DNA from: JANYCG01 sp031428695
GTDB lineage: Bacteria > Pseudomonadota > Gammaproteobacteria > Burkholderiales > Burkholderiaceae_C
DNA: 36,043 nucleotides
Direction of reading: 5' to 3'
Assembly (NCBI GenBank): GCA_031428695.1
Contig: JANOYE010000295.1
Location: 1 to 36,043 of the forward strand
The notes beneath the pieces were generated by a model. It ran no database searches, was not told where the DNA came from, and saw only the letters and a program-made list of their open reading frames with translations. Below are positions 16,301-23,441 of this stretch, piece by piece; position 1 is the first letter of the stretch, and every line of letters starts with the position of its first letter. Made by a program: the position numbers and the translations under genes.

Positions 16301-17271
16301 CGCAACTACCTCCTTTGAACGCATCCAATACCGTCGCCGCTGCGCCAACCGCGAGGGCAAAGCCTTGGCTGGTCGATTTCATTCTGCTGGGCGCGATTTG
16401 GGGCTCGTCGTTCCTGGCCACGCGGCTTTCGGTGGTCGAATTCGGCACCTTCGCCATGGCTGGCATGCGGGTGAGCATCGCGGCCCTCACCTTGCTGGTC
16501 ATTCTGGCGTTCAAACAGCGATTGCCGTTGTTGGCCCAACACTGGCGCAAATCGTTCTTTGTCGGGCTGCTGAACAGCGGCATGCCTTTCGTGTGTTTTG
16601 CCTGGGCCTTGTTGTACGTGAGCACCGGCCTCACAGCGATCATGAACGCCACGGTGCCGCTGTTTGGCGCCTTGGTGGCCTGGGCCTGGCTCAAAGACCG
16701 CCCGACCGGCTCGCGCGCGCTGGGCCTGGCCATCGGTTTCATCGGCGTGGTGCTATTGGCCTGGGACAACGTTAGGCTGCCCGGCGGAAGTACGGCGGGC
16801 ACGGCCTCCAACGCTTCCGCCATGAACCCAATCTGGCCCATCCTCGCGCTCTTGTTCGCCTGCCTGTGTTACGGCATCGCCGCGAGTTTCACCAAGCGTT
16901 TTCTCACGCAGGCGCCTCCCTTGGTGACGGCTGCGGGCAGCCAATGCGGCGCCACCTTGGCCCTGTGTGCGCCCATGCTCTGGCTGTGGCCGACGGTGAA
17001 CCCTGGCCGCACCGCGTGGGTCGCCATTTTGGTTTCGGGCGTGGTCTGCACCGGCTTGGCTTACATCCTTTACTTTCGGCTGATCGAACGCATCGGCCCG
17101 GCCAAAGCCATGACGGTCACGTTCTTGATTCCCGTTTTTGCGGTGCTGATGGGCGTGGTGTTTCTACAGGAAGCCGTGACATTGTGGATGCTCATGAGCG
17201 GCTTGGTGATTGTTTGCGGGACGGCGTTGTCCACTGGGTTGGTTTCTGTGCCGCTGGGGCGCGGGGGCTGA
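16297..17271 (+). CDS. EamA/DMT-family membrane exporter
   Basis: About 324 aa with ten hydrophobic segments in two EamA repeats. Seen: the N-terminal LVDFILLGAIWGSSFLATRLSVVEFGTF, LLYVSTGLTAIMNATVPLFGALVAWAWLKDRPTG in the first half, and YILYFRLIERIGPAKAMTVTFLIPVFAVLMGVVFLQE in the second, both hallmark patterns of drug/metabolite transporters. No ATG is found before the first helix. Possible starts are TTG at 16270, TTG at 16297, which overlaps the ogt stop as TTGA, and TTG at 16315; the middle one was chosen for coupling but none has a clear Shine-Dalgarno. The substrate is unknown; membership of the alkylation-repair group is only by position. Confidence 0.85.
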   Translation: MTQLPPLNASNTVAAAPTARAKPWLVDFILLGAIWGSSFLATRLSVVEFGTFAMAGMRVSIAALTLLVILAFKQRLPLLAQHWRKSFFVGLLNSGMPFVCFAWALLYVSTGLTAIMNATVPLFGALVAWAWLKDRPTGSRALGLAIGFIGVVLLAWDNVRLPGGSTAGTASNASAMNPIWPILALLFACLCYGIAASFTKRFLTQAPPLVTAAGSQCGATLALCAPMLWLWPTVNPGRTAWVAILVSGVVCTGLAYILYFRLIERIGPAKAMTVTFLIPVFAVLMGVVFLQEAVTLWMLMSGLVIVCGTALSTGLVSVPLGRGG

Positions 17272-17338
17272 ATACCAACTTCCGAACTTCCAAGCCGCTG
17301 GGTGATTTGCGTGCGCACAGCGACAGGGCAAGGCGCAG

Positions 17339-18466
17339 TCAAACCACCTGGTACCAAGCTGCACCCGCGTCATCCAGCGTGCGCGAAATCTCACCGCGAT
17401 GCAGCAGGTAGTTCAAACAGGCGATGCCCTCGCCCGTGGCCAAATTCAGCAGGCTTGAATCGGCGGCGTCAATCGCTCGGCCAAAGAGGGCCACGAAGAC
17501 GTCAATCGCGCGTTTGCGCTCGCGCAAGGTGCGGCGCAGGCGGTCTAAGGTGCGCAACTGGGAGGCCGCCAGGTAATCCAGCCGCGCGTGCAGGCCGCGA
17601 AAACAATCGTGGTGCGAAGGCAGCACGAGCACGTCGTCGGGCACCAGGCGCTTGATTTTTTCGATGGACTCCAGCCAGTCGCGCATCGGGTCGGCGTCGG
17701 GCTCGGTCGGGTGGACGGACAGGTTGCTGGATATCTTTGGCAGAACTTGATCGCCTGAAATGAACAGCTTCAGCTCAGGGCAGTAAAAACAGGCATGCTC
17801 CGGTGAATGGCCGGTGCCTATGATGACGCGCCAGGTGTGTTCGCCGATTTTGATGGCTTCACCGTCCACAATTCTTCGGTAACTTTGCGGCAGCGCGAAG
17901 ATGTTTTTGCCGAAATTGCCGAAACGCGTCTGGTAATTTTCAATCGCCGCTTCGCTCCAGCCGGCGCGGCGGTAGAACAAAAGCGCGTCTGGCGGCGCTT
18001 CTCGGCCCGTGTCGGCGCACAACACGCGGCAGTTCAGGTATTCAAGCTGCGTCATCCACAGGCGGCAATCGAACTTTTTCACCAAACGCCCGGCCATGCC
18101 GATGTGGTCTGGGTGCATGTGGGTGATGAGCAAACGCGTCAGCGTGCCGCTTTCACCCGCCGTGCTGGCGAACACGCTGCGCCAGGCGGCCACGGTTTCG
18201 TCGGTGTGCAGGCCGGTGTCCACCACGGCCCAGCCGCGGTCGCCATCTTGCAAGCCCCAGACATTGATGTGGTCGAGCCTGCCGGGCATGGGCATGTGCA
18301 TCCAGACCACACCGGGCACGATTTCAAGCGTCTTGCCGGGCTCGGGCGCCGCCGCGAAGGGGTAGACAAGGGTTGGCTTCTCAAGCCGCTCGCGTGAGCG
18401 CGAGGAGGGCTCGCAGGCCTCAGCTGGATCAGCCTGAAGGGATTGGTCGGGTGAGGGAAAAGACAT
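17339..18466 (-). CDS. Metallo-beta-lactamase-fold hydrolase
   Basis: 375 aa cytosolic MBL-fold protein. Seen: the zinc motif LLITHMHPDHIGMAG (HxHxDH, near residue 117), a downstream metal histidine in IIGTGHSPEHACFY, the bridging aspartate in LFISGDQVLP and a last histidine in VLPSHHDCF. This is the glyoxalase II/LACTB2-like arrangement. The C-terminal 90 residues are helical, ending GIACLNYLLHRGEISRTLDDAGAAWYQ, similar to the winged-helix tail of LACTB2-type proteins that helps substrate binding. The first 40 residues (PSSRSRERLEKPTLVYPF) look disordered, so a later start is possible. Convergent with the EamA gene across 67 bp in which no hairpin is evident. The substrate (thioester, nucleic acid or other) cannot be read. 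Confidence 0.85.
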   Translation of the reverse strand: MSFPSPDQSLQADPAEACEPSSRSRERLEKPTLVYPFAAAPEPGKTLEIVPGVVWMHMPMPGRLDHINVWGLQDGDRGWAVVDTGLHTDETVAAWRSVFASTAGESGTLTRLLITHMHPDHIGMAGRLVKKFDCRLWMTQLEYLNCRVLCADTGREAPPDALLFYRRAGWSEAAIENYQTRFGNFGKNIFALPQSYRRIVDGEAIKIGEHTWRVIIGTGHSPEHACFYCPELKLFISGDQVLPKISSNLSVHPTEPDADPMRDWLESIEKIKRLVPDDVLVLPSHHDCFRGLHARLDYLAASQLRTLDRLRRTLRERKRAIDVFVALFGRAIDAADSSLLNLATGEGIACLNYLLHRGEISRTLDDAGAAWYQVV

Positions 18467-18491
18467 TGGGCTCTGACTTTACGCCCTGTTT

Positions 18492-18546
18492 GAGCGCTTG
18501 AGTGGAGCTTGAGTGGAGCTTAAGTGGAGCTTGAATAGCGCTTGAA
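18492..18546. repeat. 11 bp tandem repeat, five units
   Basis: Five consecutive 11-mers at 18492-18546: GAGCGCTTGAG, TGGAGCTTGAG, TGGAGCTTAAG, TGGAGCTTGAA, TAGCGCTTGAA. The middle three differ by one base or two; the outer two share GCGCTTGA. The array lies just upstream of the MBL gene start (18466, minus strand) and a few bases after the tRNA-Thr 3' end. Confidence 0.85.
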
Positions 18547-18552
18547 AAATTG

Positions 18553-18628
18553 TGGTGCCGATTGTCGGAGTCGAACTGACGACCTTCCGCTTACAAGGCG
18601 GGTGCTCTACCAACTGAGCTAAATCGGC
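18553..18628 (-). tRNA. tRNA-Thr (anticodon TGT), CCA encoded
   Basis: 76 nt on the minus strand. The acceptor arms GCCGATT/AATCGGC pair fully, the D arm is GCTC-AGTTGGTA-GAGC, the anticodon loop is CTTGTAA giving TGT for threonine, the T loop is TTCGACT and the 3' CCA is encoded. The A52/C62 mismatch in the T stem is one I also recall in the E. coli counterpart; a C27/A43 mismatch at the top of the anticodon stem is also seen. It lies 12 bp downstream of sspB. Confidence 0.95.
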
Positions 18629-18640
18629 GCGTCTGCCATT

Positions 18641-19168
18641 CTACTTCACACGCTTGAGCGCGGGGCGCGGGCCAGAGGGTGGTTTTGGCGGGGTTGGCGT
18701 GCCTGCGGAAGCCCCACTCGCCCCAGCGCCCTGCGGCGAATCACCAATCAGCTGCACCACTTTGTTGAATTCCGTGCCACTGGCGGCCGGGCGAACTTCC
18801 TGCACTGAAGACAGCGTGGGCCCGTCTGGGCGCGTGGCCGTTGGCACCGACATCGGAAAGGCCATGCCCTGGCCGTTTTCACGGGCATAGATGGCGATAA
18901 CGCGGCTGATCGGCACCATGATCTCTCGCGCTGTCCCGGCAAAACGGGCTTTGAATTCAATGAACTCGTTGCCGAGTTTCAACGAGCTGGTGGCGTCGAA
19001 ACTGATGTTCAAGACGATCTCGCCATCTTTCACATACTCGTTGGGCACACGCACGGTGTCGTCAACCAGCACCGCGACATACGGCGTGAAGCCGTTGTCG
19101 GTGCACCACTCGTAAAGCGCCCGTATCAGGTACGGGCGGGTGGAGGTAGAGTCCTTGGCGTCAAACAT
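18641..19168 (-). CDS. sspB: ClpXP protease specificity-enhancing factor
   Basis: 175 aa adaptor that binds the ssrA tag on stalled translation products and delivers them to ClpXP. Seen: the N-terminal dimer/peptide-binding domain (TRPYLIRALYEWCTDNGFTPYVAVLVDD, VLNISFDATSSLKLGNEFIEFKARFAG, IAIYARENGQGMAF), then a flexible Gly/Pro/Ala-rich linker (residues about 110-165) and a C-terminal GPRPALKRVK that matches the ClpX-binding tail known from E. coli SspB. The gene starts 7 bp after the stop of sspA, so both are translated from one mRNA. The tRNA-Thr gene lies immediately downstream. Confidence 0.93.
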   Translation of the reverse strand: MFDAKDSTSTRPYLIRALYEWCTDNGFTPYVAVLVDDTVRVPNEYVKDGEIVLNISFDATSSLKLGNEFIEFKARFAGTAREIMVPISRVIAIYARENGQGMAFPMSVPTATRPDGPTLSSVQEVRPAASGTEFNKVVQLIGDSPQGAGASGASAGTPTPPKPPSGPRPALKRVK

Positions 19169-19175
19169 CTGAGCG

Positions 19176-19787
19176 TTATTTTCTCATTACCTTTTCAGAA
19201 GGTGTCAGCGCTTCGATGTAGGCGGGGCGCGAAAAAATGCGTTCGGCATATTTAAGCAGCGGCGCGGCGTTTTTAGACAGGTCAATGCCGTAGTAATCCA
19301 GGCGCCAGAGCAGGGGAGCAATCGCGACGTCAAGCATCGAGAAATTGTCGCCCAACATGTACTTGTTTTTCAAGAAGATCGGCGCGAGTTGTGTCAAACG
19401 GTCACGGATGTGGGAGCGGGCTTTTTCCAGCGCTTTTTCGTTGGACTTGGCAGCGCGTGACTCGAGCATGGAGACGTGCACAAACAGCTCTTTCTCAAAA
19501 TTGAGCAAGAACAGGCGCACGCGGGCGCGGTCGACCGGGTCGCCGGGCATGAGCTGGGGGTGCGGGAAACGCTCGTCGATGTACTCGTTGATGATGTTCG
19601 ACTCGTACAAGATCAAATCGCGCTCGACCAGAATCGGCACTTGGCCGTACGGGTTCATCACGCTGATGTCTTCGGGTTTGTTGTAAAGGTCAACGTCGCG
19701 AATTTCGAAGTCCATGCCCTTCTCAAACAGCACAAAGCGGCAGCGGTGGGAAAACGGGCAGGTGGTGCCTGAATACAAGACCATCAT
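19176..19787 (-). CDS. sspA: Stringent starvation protein A
   Basis: 203 aa glutathione-S-transferase-fold protein without expected GST activity; SspA binds RNA polymerase and helps transcription of stress and virulence genes. Seen: N-terminal thioredoxin-like domain MVLYSGTTCPFSHRCRFVLFEKGMDFEIRDVDLYNKPEDI, then NPYGQVPILVERDLILYESNIINEYIDERFPHPQLMPGDP, the classic GST/SspA junction, and a helical C-terminal domain. The ATG at 19787 (MMVLYSG) has an AGGAG Shine-Dalgarno 8 bp upstream. A strong minus-strand terminator hairpin lies just before this ribosome binding site (19801-19840), so read-through from petC or a nearby promoter must supply the transcript. Confidence 0.95.
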   Translation of the reverse strand: MMVLYSGTTCPFSHRCRFVLFEKGMDFEIRDVDLYNKPEDISVMNPYGQVPILVERDLILYESNIINEYIDERFPHPQLMPGDPVDRARVRLFLLNFEKELFVHVSMLESRAAKSNEKALEKARSHIRDRLTQLAPIFLKNKYMLGDNFSMLDVAIAPLLWRLDYYGIDLSKNAAPLLKYAERIFSRPAYIEALTPSEKVMRK

Positions 19788-19800
19788 GGTGGGGACTCCT

Positions 19801-19840
19801 AAAAAATGAAAGAGTGGGCGGCCACAGACCGTCCCACTCT
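19801..19840 (-). terminator. Rho-independent terminator between petC and sspA
   Basis: On the minus strand, AGAGTGGGACGG pairs with CCGCCCACTCT around a short loop (one bulged base), followed directly by TTCATTTTTT. This is a good intrinsic terminator for petABC. It ends only a few bases before the AGGAG of sspA, so it could also act as an attenuator for sspA-sspB. Confidence 0.8.
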
Positions 19841-19917
19841 GAGGTTCCCGGGCGCGTTTTTGGCCGCTGCTTTTGGCTGGTGGCTGGTGGCGCGCTTGCC
19901 GGGCAAATGGTCGATGC

Positions 19918-20721
19918 TTACTTCACATTTTTCCAGTAGGCCGCATTGAGCCGCCACGCGAAAACGGTGAAGACACTCAAAAACAGCAGCACCCAGACGC
20001 CCACTCGCACACGCGAGCCTTGGGCGGGCTCGCCAGCCCATTGCAAGAAACTCACCAGGTCGCCGACGGCTTGGTCGTACTGCACGGAGGTCATCGCACC
20101 AGGCGTGATTTGTTGCCAGCCTTTGAACACTTTGACTTCATGCCCATCCACTTTGGTGCTGTCAAAAAGAGGCTGGCGGTTGCCTTGCAATTGCCACAAC
20201 GCGTGCGGCATGCCGACATTGGGGAATGCCAGATTGTTCCAGCCGGTGGCTTTGGTGCTATCAGGGTAATAGCTGCGCAGGTACGTGTAGAGGTAGTCTG
20301 CGCCAGTGCCTTGCCCTTGCGCAGAGCGCGCGCGGGTGATCAGCGAAAGGTCGGGCGGGTTCGCGCCAAACCATTCCTTGGCCTGTTTTGGGTCAATCGA
20401 AGCCTTCATGGTTTCGCCGACTTTTTCGGTGGCGAAAAGCAGGTTGTCTTTGATCTGCCCTTCGGTGAGGCCGATGTCTGTCAAGCGGTTGTAACGCACA
20501 TAAGCTGCTGAGTGGCAGTTCAGGCAGTAGTTGGCAAACAACTTGGCGCCGTTTTGCAAGGCCACGTTGTCATTCAGCTGGTCTGGCGCTTTGTCCCACT
20601 TGATGCCGCCACCCGTGACGGCCAACGCAACGCTGCTGGAACCGGCGATCACGGCTGCAACCGTGAACGTGAATGCCACCACGCCGAGAATGAATTTCTT
20701 GAAATTGCCCATGGTTTTCAT
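19918..20721 (-). CDS. petC: Cytochrome c1 subunit of the bc1 complex
   Basis: 267 aa. Cytochrome c1 accepts electrons from the Rieske protein and passes them to soluble cytochrome c; it is anchored in the inner membrane with its haem in the periplasm. Seen: an N-terminal hydrophobic signal (FILGVVAFTFTVAAVIAGSSSVALA), the covalent haem motif CLNCH (NYCLNCHSAAYVRYNRLTD, near residue 70), the likely axial methionine in LAFPNVGMPHALW, and a C-terminal membrane anchor VGVWVLLFLSVFTVFAWRL followed by NAAYWKNVK. The stop is 78 bp from the terminator hairpin. It follows petB by 15 bp on the same strand in the petA-petB-petC operon. Confidence 0.95.
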   Translation of the reverse strand: MKTMGNFKKFILGVVAFTFTVAAVIAGSSSVALAVTGGGIKWDKAPDQLNDNVALQNGAKLFANYCLNCHSAAYVRYNRLTDIGLTEGQIKDNLLFATEKVGETMKASIDPKQAKEWFGANPPDLSLITRARSAQGQGTGADYLYTYLRSYYPDSTKATGWNNLAFPNVGMPHALWQLQGNRQPLFDSTKVDGHEVKVFKGWQQITPGAMTSVQYDQAVGDLVSFLQWAGEPAQGSRVRVGVWVLLFLSVFTVFAWRLNAAYWKNVK

Positions 20722-20736
20722 CGTTGTTGCTCTTAA

Positions 20737-22140
20737 TCAGTGGGCTGCGAAAGTCACCCGTGCAGGCACGGGTTTGGCATCGCCAATCCGGCTCCACCAG
20801 GGCATGAGAATGAAGAAGCCGAAGTAGAACAGGGTGCCGACTTGGGAAATGCGCTCACCCACATACGACGGCGGCTGGGTGCCCAGATAACCGAGCACAA
20901 AATAATTGACCACAAACACGGCATACATCCATTTGTGCCAGGTCGGGCGGTAACGGATGGAGCTCACCGGGCTGAAATCAAGCCAAGGCAGGAAGAAGAG
21001 AATGATGGTGGATGCACCCATCACCACCACGCCCCAGAATTTGGCGTCGATGGCCAACATCATGGCGGCCACCAACAAAGCTGCCACGGCGATTGCCGCT
21101 TTGAGGAACGCAGGAATCTTGAACTTGACCACCGCAAACAAAGCGCCGCCCACGACACAGGCGATCAGCACGTACATCATCTCGCTGGTGATGGCGCGCA
21201 GCATCGAATAAGACGGCGTGAAGTACCAAACCGGCGCAATGTGTGCCGGTGTTTGCAGCGGATCGGCCGGAATGAAGTTGTTGTATTCGAGGAAGTACCC
21301 ACCCATTTCGGGCGCGAAAAAGACAATTGCCGAGAACACCATCAAGAACAGGCTGACAGCAAAGATGTCGTGCACCGTGTAATACGGGTGGAACGGGATG
21401 CCATCCAGCGGAATGCCGTTTTTGTCTTTCGTGGCTTTGATCTCGACGCCATCGGGGTTGTTGGAACCCACGTCGTGCAAAGCCAGCAAGTGCGCGACCA
21501 CCAAGCCCAGCAGCACCAAAGGCACGGCGATGACGTGGAAGGCGAAGAAGCGGTTCAAAGTAGCGTCGCCCACCACAAAGTCACCACGGATCAGCAAAGC
21601 CAAATCGGGGCCAATGAACGGGATGGCGGCAAACAAATTCACGATGACCTGAGCGCCCCAGTAGCTCATCTGGCCCCAGGGCAACAGGTAGCCCATGAAG
21701 GCTTCGGCCATCAGGCACAGGAAAATGGCGCAGCCAAACACCCAAACCAACTCGCGCGGCTTTCGGTAGCTGCCGTAAATCAGGCCTCGGAACATGTGCA
21801 GGTAGACCACCGCAAAGAAGGCCGATGCGCCGGTGGAGTGCATGTAACGCACCAGCCAGCCCCAAGGCACGTCGCGCATGATGTATTCAACCGAGCCAAA
21901 GGCCAAAGCGGCGTCTGGCTTGTAGTGCATCGTGAGGAAAATGCCAGTGACGATCTGGATCACCAGCACCAACAGTGACAACGAGCCGAAGATGTACCAA
22001 AAATTGAAGTTTTTCGGAGCGTAGTACTCCGACATGTGCACCTTGTAGGCGTCAAACGCGGTGGGGAAGCGGTTTTCGAACCAGTTGGTGACCTGGGCGG
22101 TCACGCTGGCGTTGGGAGAGATTTCCTTGAAGTCAGCCAT
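20737..22140 (-). CDS. petB: Cytochrome b subunit of the bc1 complex
   Basis: 467 aa integral membrane protein carrying both b-type haems and the two quinone sites. Seen: IVTGIFLTMHYKPDAALAFGSVEYIMRDVPWGWLVRYMHSTGAS in the N-terminal helices (first haem-ligand histidine in RYMHSTG), GYLLPWGQMSYWGAQVI in the Qo-site region, FFAFHVIAVPLVLLGLVVAHLLALH with the later histidines, the PEMGGYFLEYNNFIPADPL stretch (here PEMG rather than PEWY at Qo) and further helices to the end. Full length for proteobacterial cytochrome b. It lies 11 bp downstream of petA and 15 bp upstream of petC. A variant in place of PEWY is noted separately. Confidence 0.95.
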   Translation of the reverse strand: MADFKEISPNASVTAQVTNWFENRFPTAFDAYKVHMSEYYAPKNFNFWYIFGSLSLLVLVIQIVTGIFLTMHYKPDAALAFGSVEYIMRDVPWGWLVRYMHSTGASAFFAVVYLHMFRGLIYGSYRKPRELVWVFGCAIFLCLMAEAFMGYLLPWGQMSYWGAQVIVNLFAAIPFIGPDLALLIRGDFVVGDATLNRFFAFHVIAVPLVLLGLVVAHLLALHDVGSNNPDGVEIKATKDKNGIPLDGIPFHPYYTVHDIFAVSLFLMVFSAIVFFAPEMGGYFLEYNNFIPADPLQTPAHIAPVWYFTPSYSMLRAITSEMMYVLIACVVGGALFAVVKFKIPAFLKAAIAVAALLVAAMMLAIDAKFWGVVVMGASTIILFFLPWLDFSPVSSIRYRPTWHKWMYAVFVVNYFVLGYLGTQPPSYVGERISQVGTLFYFGFFILMPWWSRIGDAKPVPARVTFAAH

Positions 22141-22151
22141 TTTTATTTCTT

Positions 22152-22766
22152 TCAGGCCTTTTTGTCTTCGCCGATGAGCAGGCGGTTGTCAGCAAGGTAC
22201 ATGTGCGGCGGCACTTCGAGGTTGTCTGGCGCCGGTTTGTTTTTGTACACACGGCCGGCCATGTCGAAGGTGGAGCCGTGGCAGGGGCACAGGTAGCCGC
22301 CCGCCCAGTCGTCGGGCAGCGAGGGTTGCGCGCCGACCTGGAACTTGTCTGACGGCGAACAACCCAGGTGCGAGCAGATGCCCACCGCGACAAAGATTTC
22401 AGGCTTGATGGAGCGGTTGGCGTTGCGCGCGTAAGCGGGCGTCAATTCGTCGGGGTTGCGCAGCGATTTTGGGTCTGCCAATTGGCTGTCAACCTTGCCC
22501 AGCGTGGCGAGTTGCTCGGGCGTGCGTTTGACGATCCAAACTGGTTTGCCTCGCCATTCGCGGACGATTTTTTCGCCCGGTTTTAGGTCGGAGATGTCAA
22601 CTTCAACGGCAGCGCCGGCGGCTTTGGCGCGTTCGGATGGCAGGAAACTGCTGACAAAAGGCACGGCAACAAAACCGGCGCCGACGGCGCCAGCGCAACT
22701 GGATGTGATCAACCAAGTCCGTTTGCTGGCGTCAATGTGGCCTTCGCCAACCAGGGATTCACTCAT
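22152..22766 (-). CDS. petA: Rieske iron-sulfur subunit of the bc1 complex
   Basis: 204 aa Rieske protein that takes electrons from ubiquinol at the Qo site. Seen: an N-terminal twin-arginine-like or signal-anchor helix (TWLITSSCAGAVGAGFVAVPFVSSFLPSERA), and the two cluster motifs CSHLGCSP and CPCHGSTFDMAGRVY, with two Cys and two His ligands and the disulfide cysteines. No paired arginine is visible; KRTW precedes the helix. The start was set at the ATG at 22766 (MSESLVGEGH), which has GAGGA upstream; a TTG four codons further up is also open. First gene of petA-petB-petC. A TACAAT-like box at 22831-22836 on the minus strand could be its -10. Confidence 0.95.
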   Translation of the reverse strand: MSESLVGEGHIDASKRTWLITSSCAGAVGAGFVAVPFVSSFLPSERAKAAGAAVEVDISDLKPGEKIVREWRGKPVWIVKRTPEQLATLGKVDSQLADPKSLRNPDELTPAYARNANRSIKPEIFVAVGICSHLGCSPSDKFQVGAQPSLPDDWAGGYLCPCHGSTFDMAGRVYKNKPAPDNLEVPPHMYLADNRLLIGEDKKA

Positions 22767-22830
22767 GGGATTCCTCAAAAAGATGTCTCAAAATAGCGGT
22801 TTGCACCGGTGTTCTAGGGGTCAACCCGGC

Positions 22831-22836
22831 ATTGTA
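22831..22836 (-). promoter_or_regulatory. Possible -10 box upstream of petA
   Basis: The minus strand reads TACAAT here (ATTGTA on +), about 65 bp before the petA ATG. No good -35 element is seen at the usual distance, so this is weak support. Confidence 0.3.
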
Positions 22837-22874
22837 GCCGAGTGAAACGGCGGTTTTGGCCGCCAGTTCAGCGC

Positions 22875-22902
22875 TTGACAGGGTGAGTTTCGCGGCGATA
22901 CT
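22875..22902 (+). promoter_or_regulatory. Putative sigma70 promoter for mscL
   Basis: TTGACA at 22875-22880 and GATACT at 22897-22902 are separated by 16 bp. The mscL ATG follows 32 bp later with AAGGAG in the leader. Confidence 0.55.
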
Positions 22903-22934
22903 GCACCTCGCTTTAATCAACCAAGGAGATTTAA

Positions 22935-23363
22935 ATGGGAATGATGCAGGAATTCAAAGACTTCGCGCTCAAGGGCAATGTGATGGACTTGGCAGTCGGT
23001 GTGATCATCGGCGGCGCGTTTGGCAAGATCGTTGACTCAGTCGTTGGCGACTTGATCATGCCCATCGTCGGCAAGATTTTGGGAGGAGTTAATTTCTCAG
23101 AGATGTACATCATGCTGGCGCCGCCAGCCAAGGCCGTGGAGGGCGTGGCCAGTTACGCCACGCTGAAGGCAGCAGGGGCCAATCTGTTCGCCTATGGCAA
23201 CTTCCTCACGATTTTGGTCAACTTCATCATTCTTGCGTTCATTATTTTCATGATGGTCAAACAGATGAACCGGCTGAAGAAGGAAGCGGCTCCAGCCATC
23301 CCCGCCGCCACGCCTGAAGACGTGGTCTTGCTGCGTGAAATTCGCGACAGTCTCAAGAAATAG
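22935..23363 (+). CDS. mscL: Large-conductance mechanosensitive channel
   Basis: 142 aa inner-membrane pore that opens under membrane tension to release solutes on hypo-osmotic shock. Seen: the N-terminal amphipathic MGMMQEFKDFALKGNVMDLAVGVIIGGAFGKIVDSVVGDLIMP, the strongly conserved first helix of MscL, a periplasmic loop, the second helix (FLTILVNFIILAFIIFMMVKQM) and a C-terminal cytoplasmic helix (VLLREIRDSL). Shine-Dalgarno AAGGAG lies 8-9 bp before the ATG. It is flanked by its own promoter and, directly after the stop, by a GC-rich terminator-like repeat, so it is probably monocistronic. Convergent with pdxA. Confidence 0.96.
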   Translation: MGMMQEFKDFALKGNVMDLAVGVIIGGAFGKIVDSVVGDLIMPIVGKILGGVNFSEMYIMLAPPAKAVEGVASYATLKAAGANLFAYGNFLTILVNFIILAFIIFMMVKQMNRLKKEAAPAIPAATPEDVVLLREIRDSLKK

Positions 23364-23441
23364 AGCCCCCACGCTCCGCCGCTACGCGGGTCGCTGCCCC
23401 CCGGGGGGCGCATTTTTTCTAGGGGCGGCCCGTCGAAAAAA
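23363..23441 (+). repeat. GC-rich repeat family 2, copy 2 (after mscL)
   Basis: Begins GCCCCCACGCTCC directly after the mscL stop, contains the hairpin GCCCCCCGGGGGGC followed by GCATTTTTT, and ends TAGGGGCGGCCCGTCGAAAAA. It matches copy 1 (5297-5382) and copy 3 (inverted). It lies between the convergent mscL and pdxA and can serve as terminator, the T run favouring mscL. The pdxA stop codon at 23419-23421 falls inside it. Confidence 0.8.

Noticed and set aside
20740..21978. Plus-strand open frame of 412 codons opposite petB
   Set aside because: It is rich in His, Gln and Arg, lacks domains and mirrors the codon structure of petB on the other strand.
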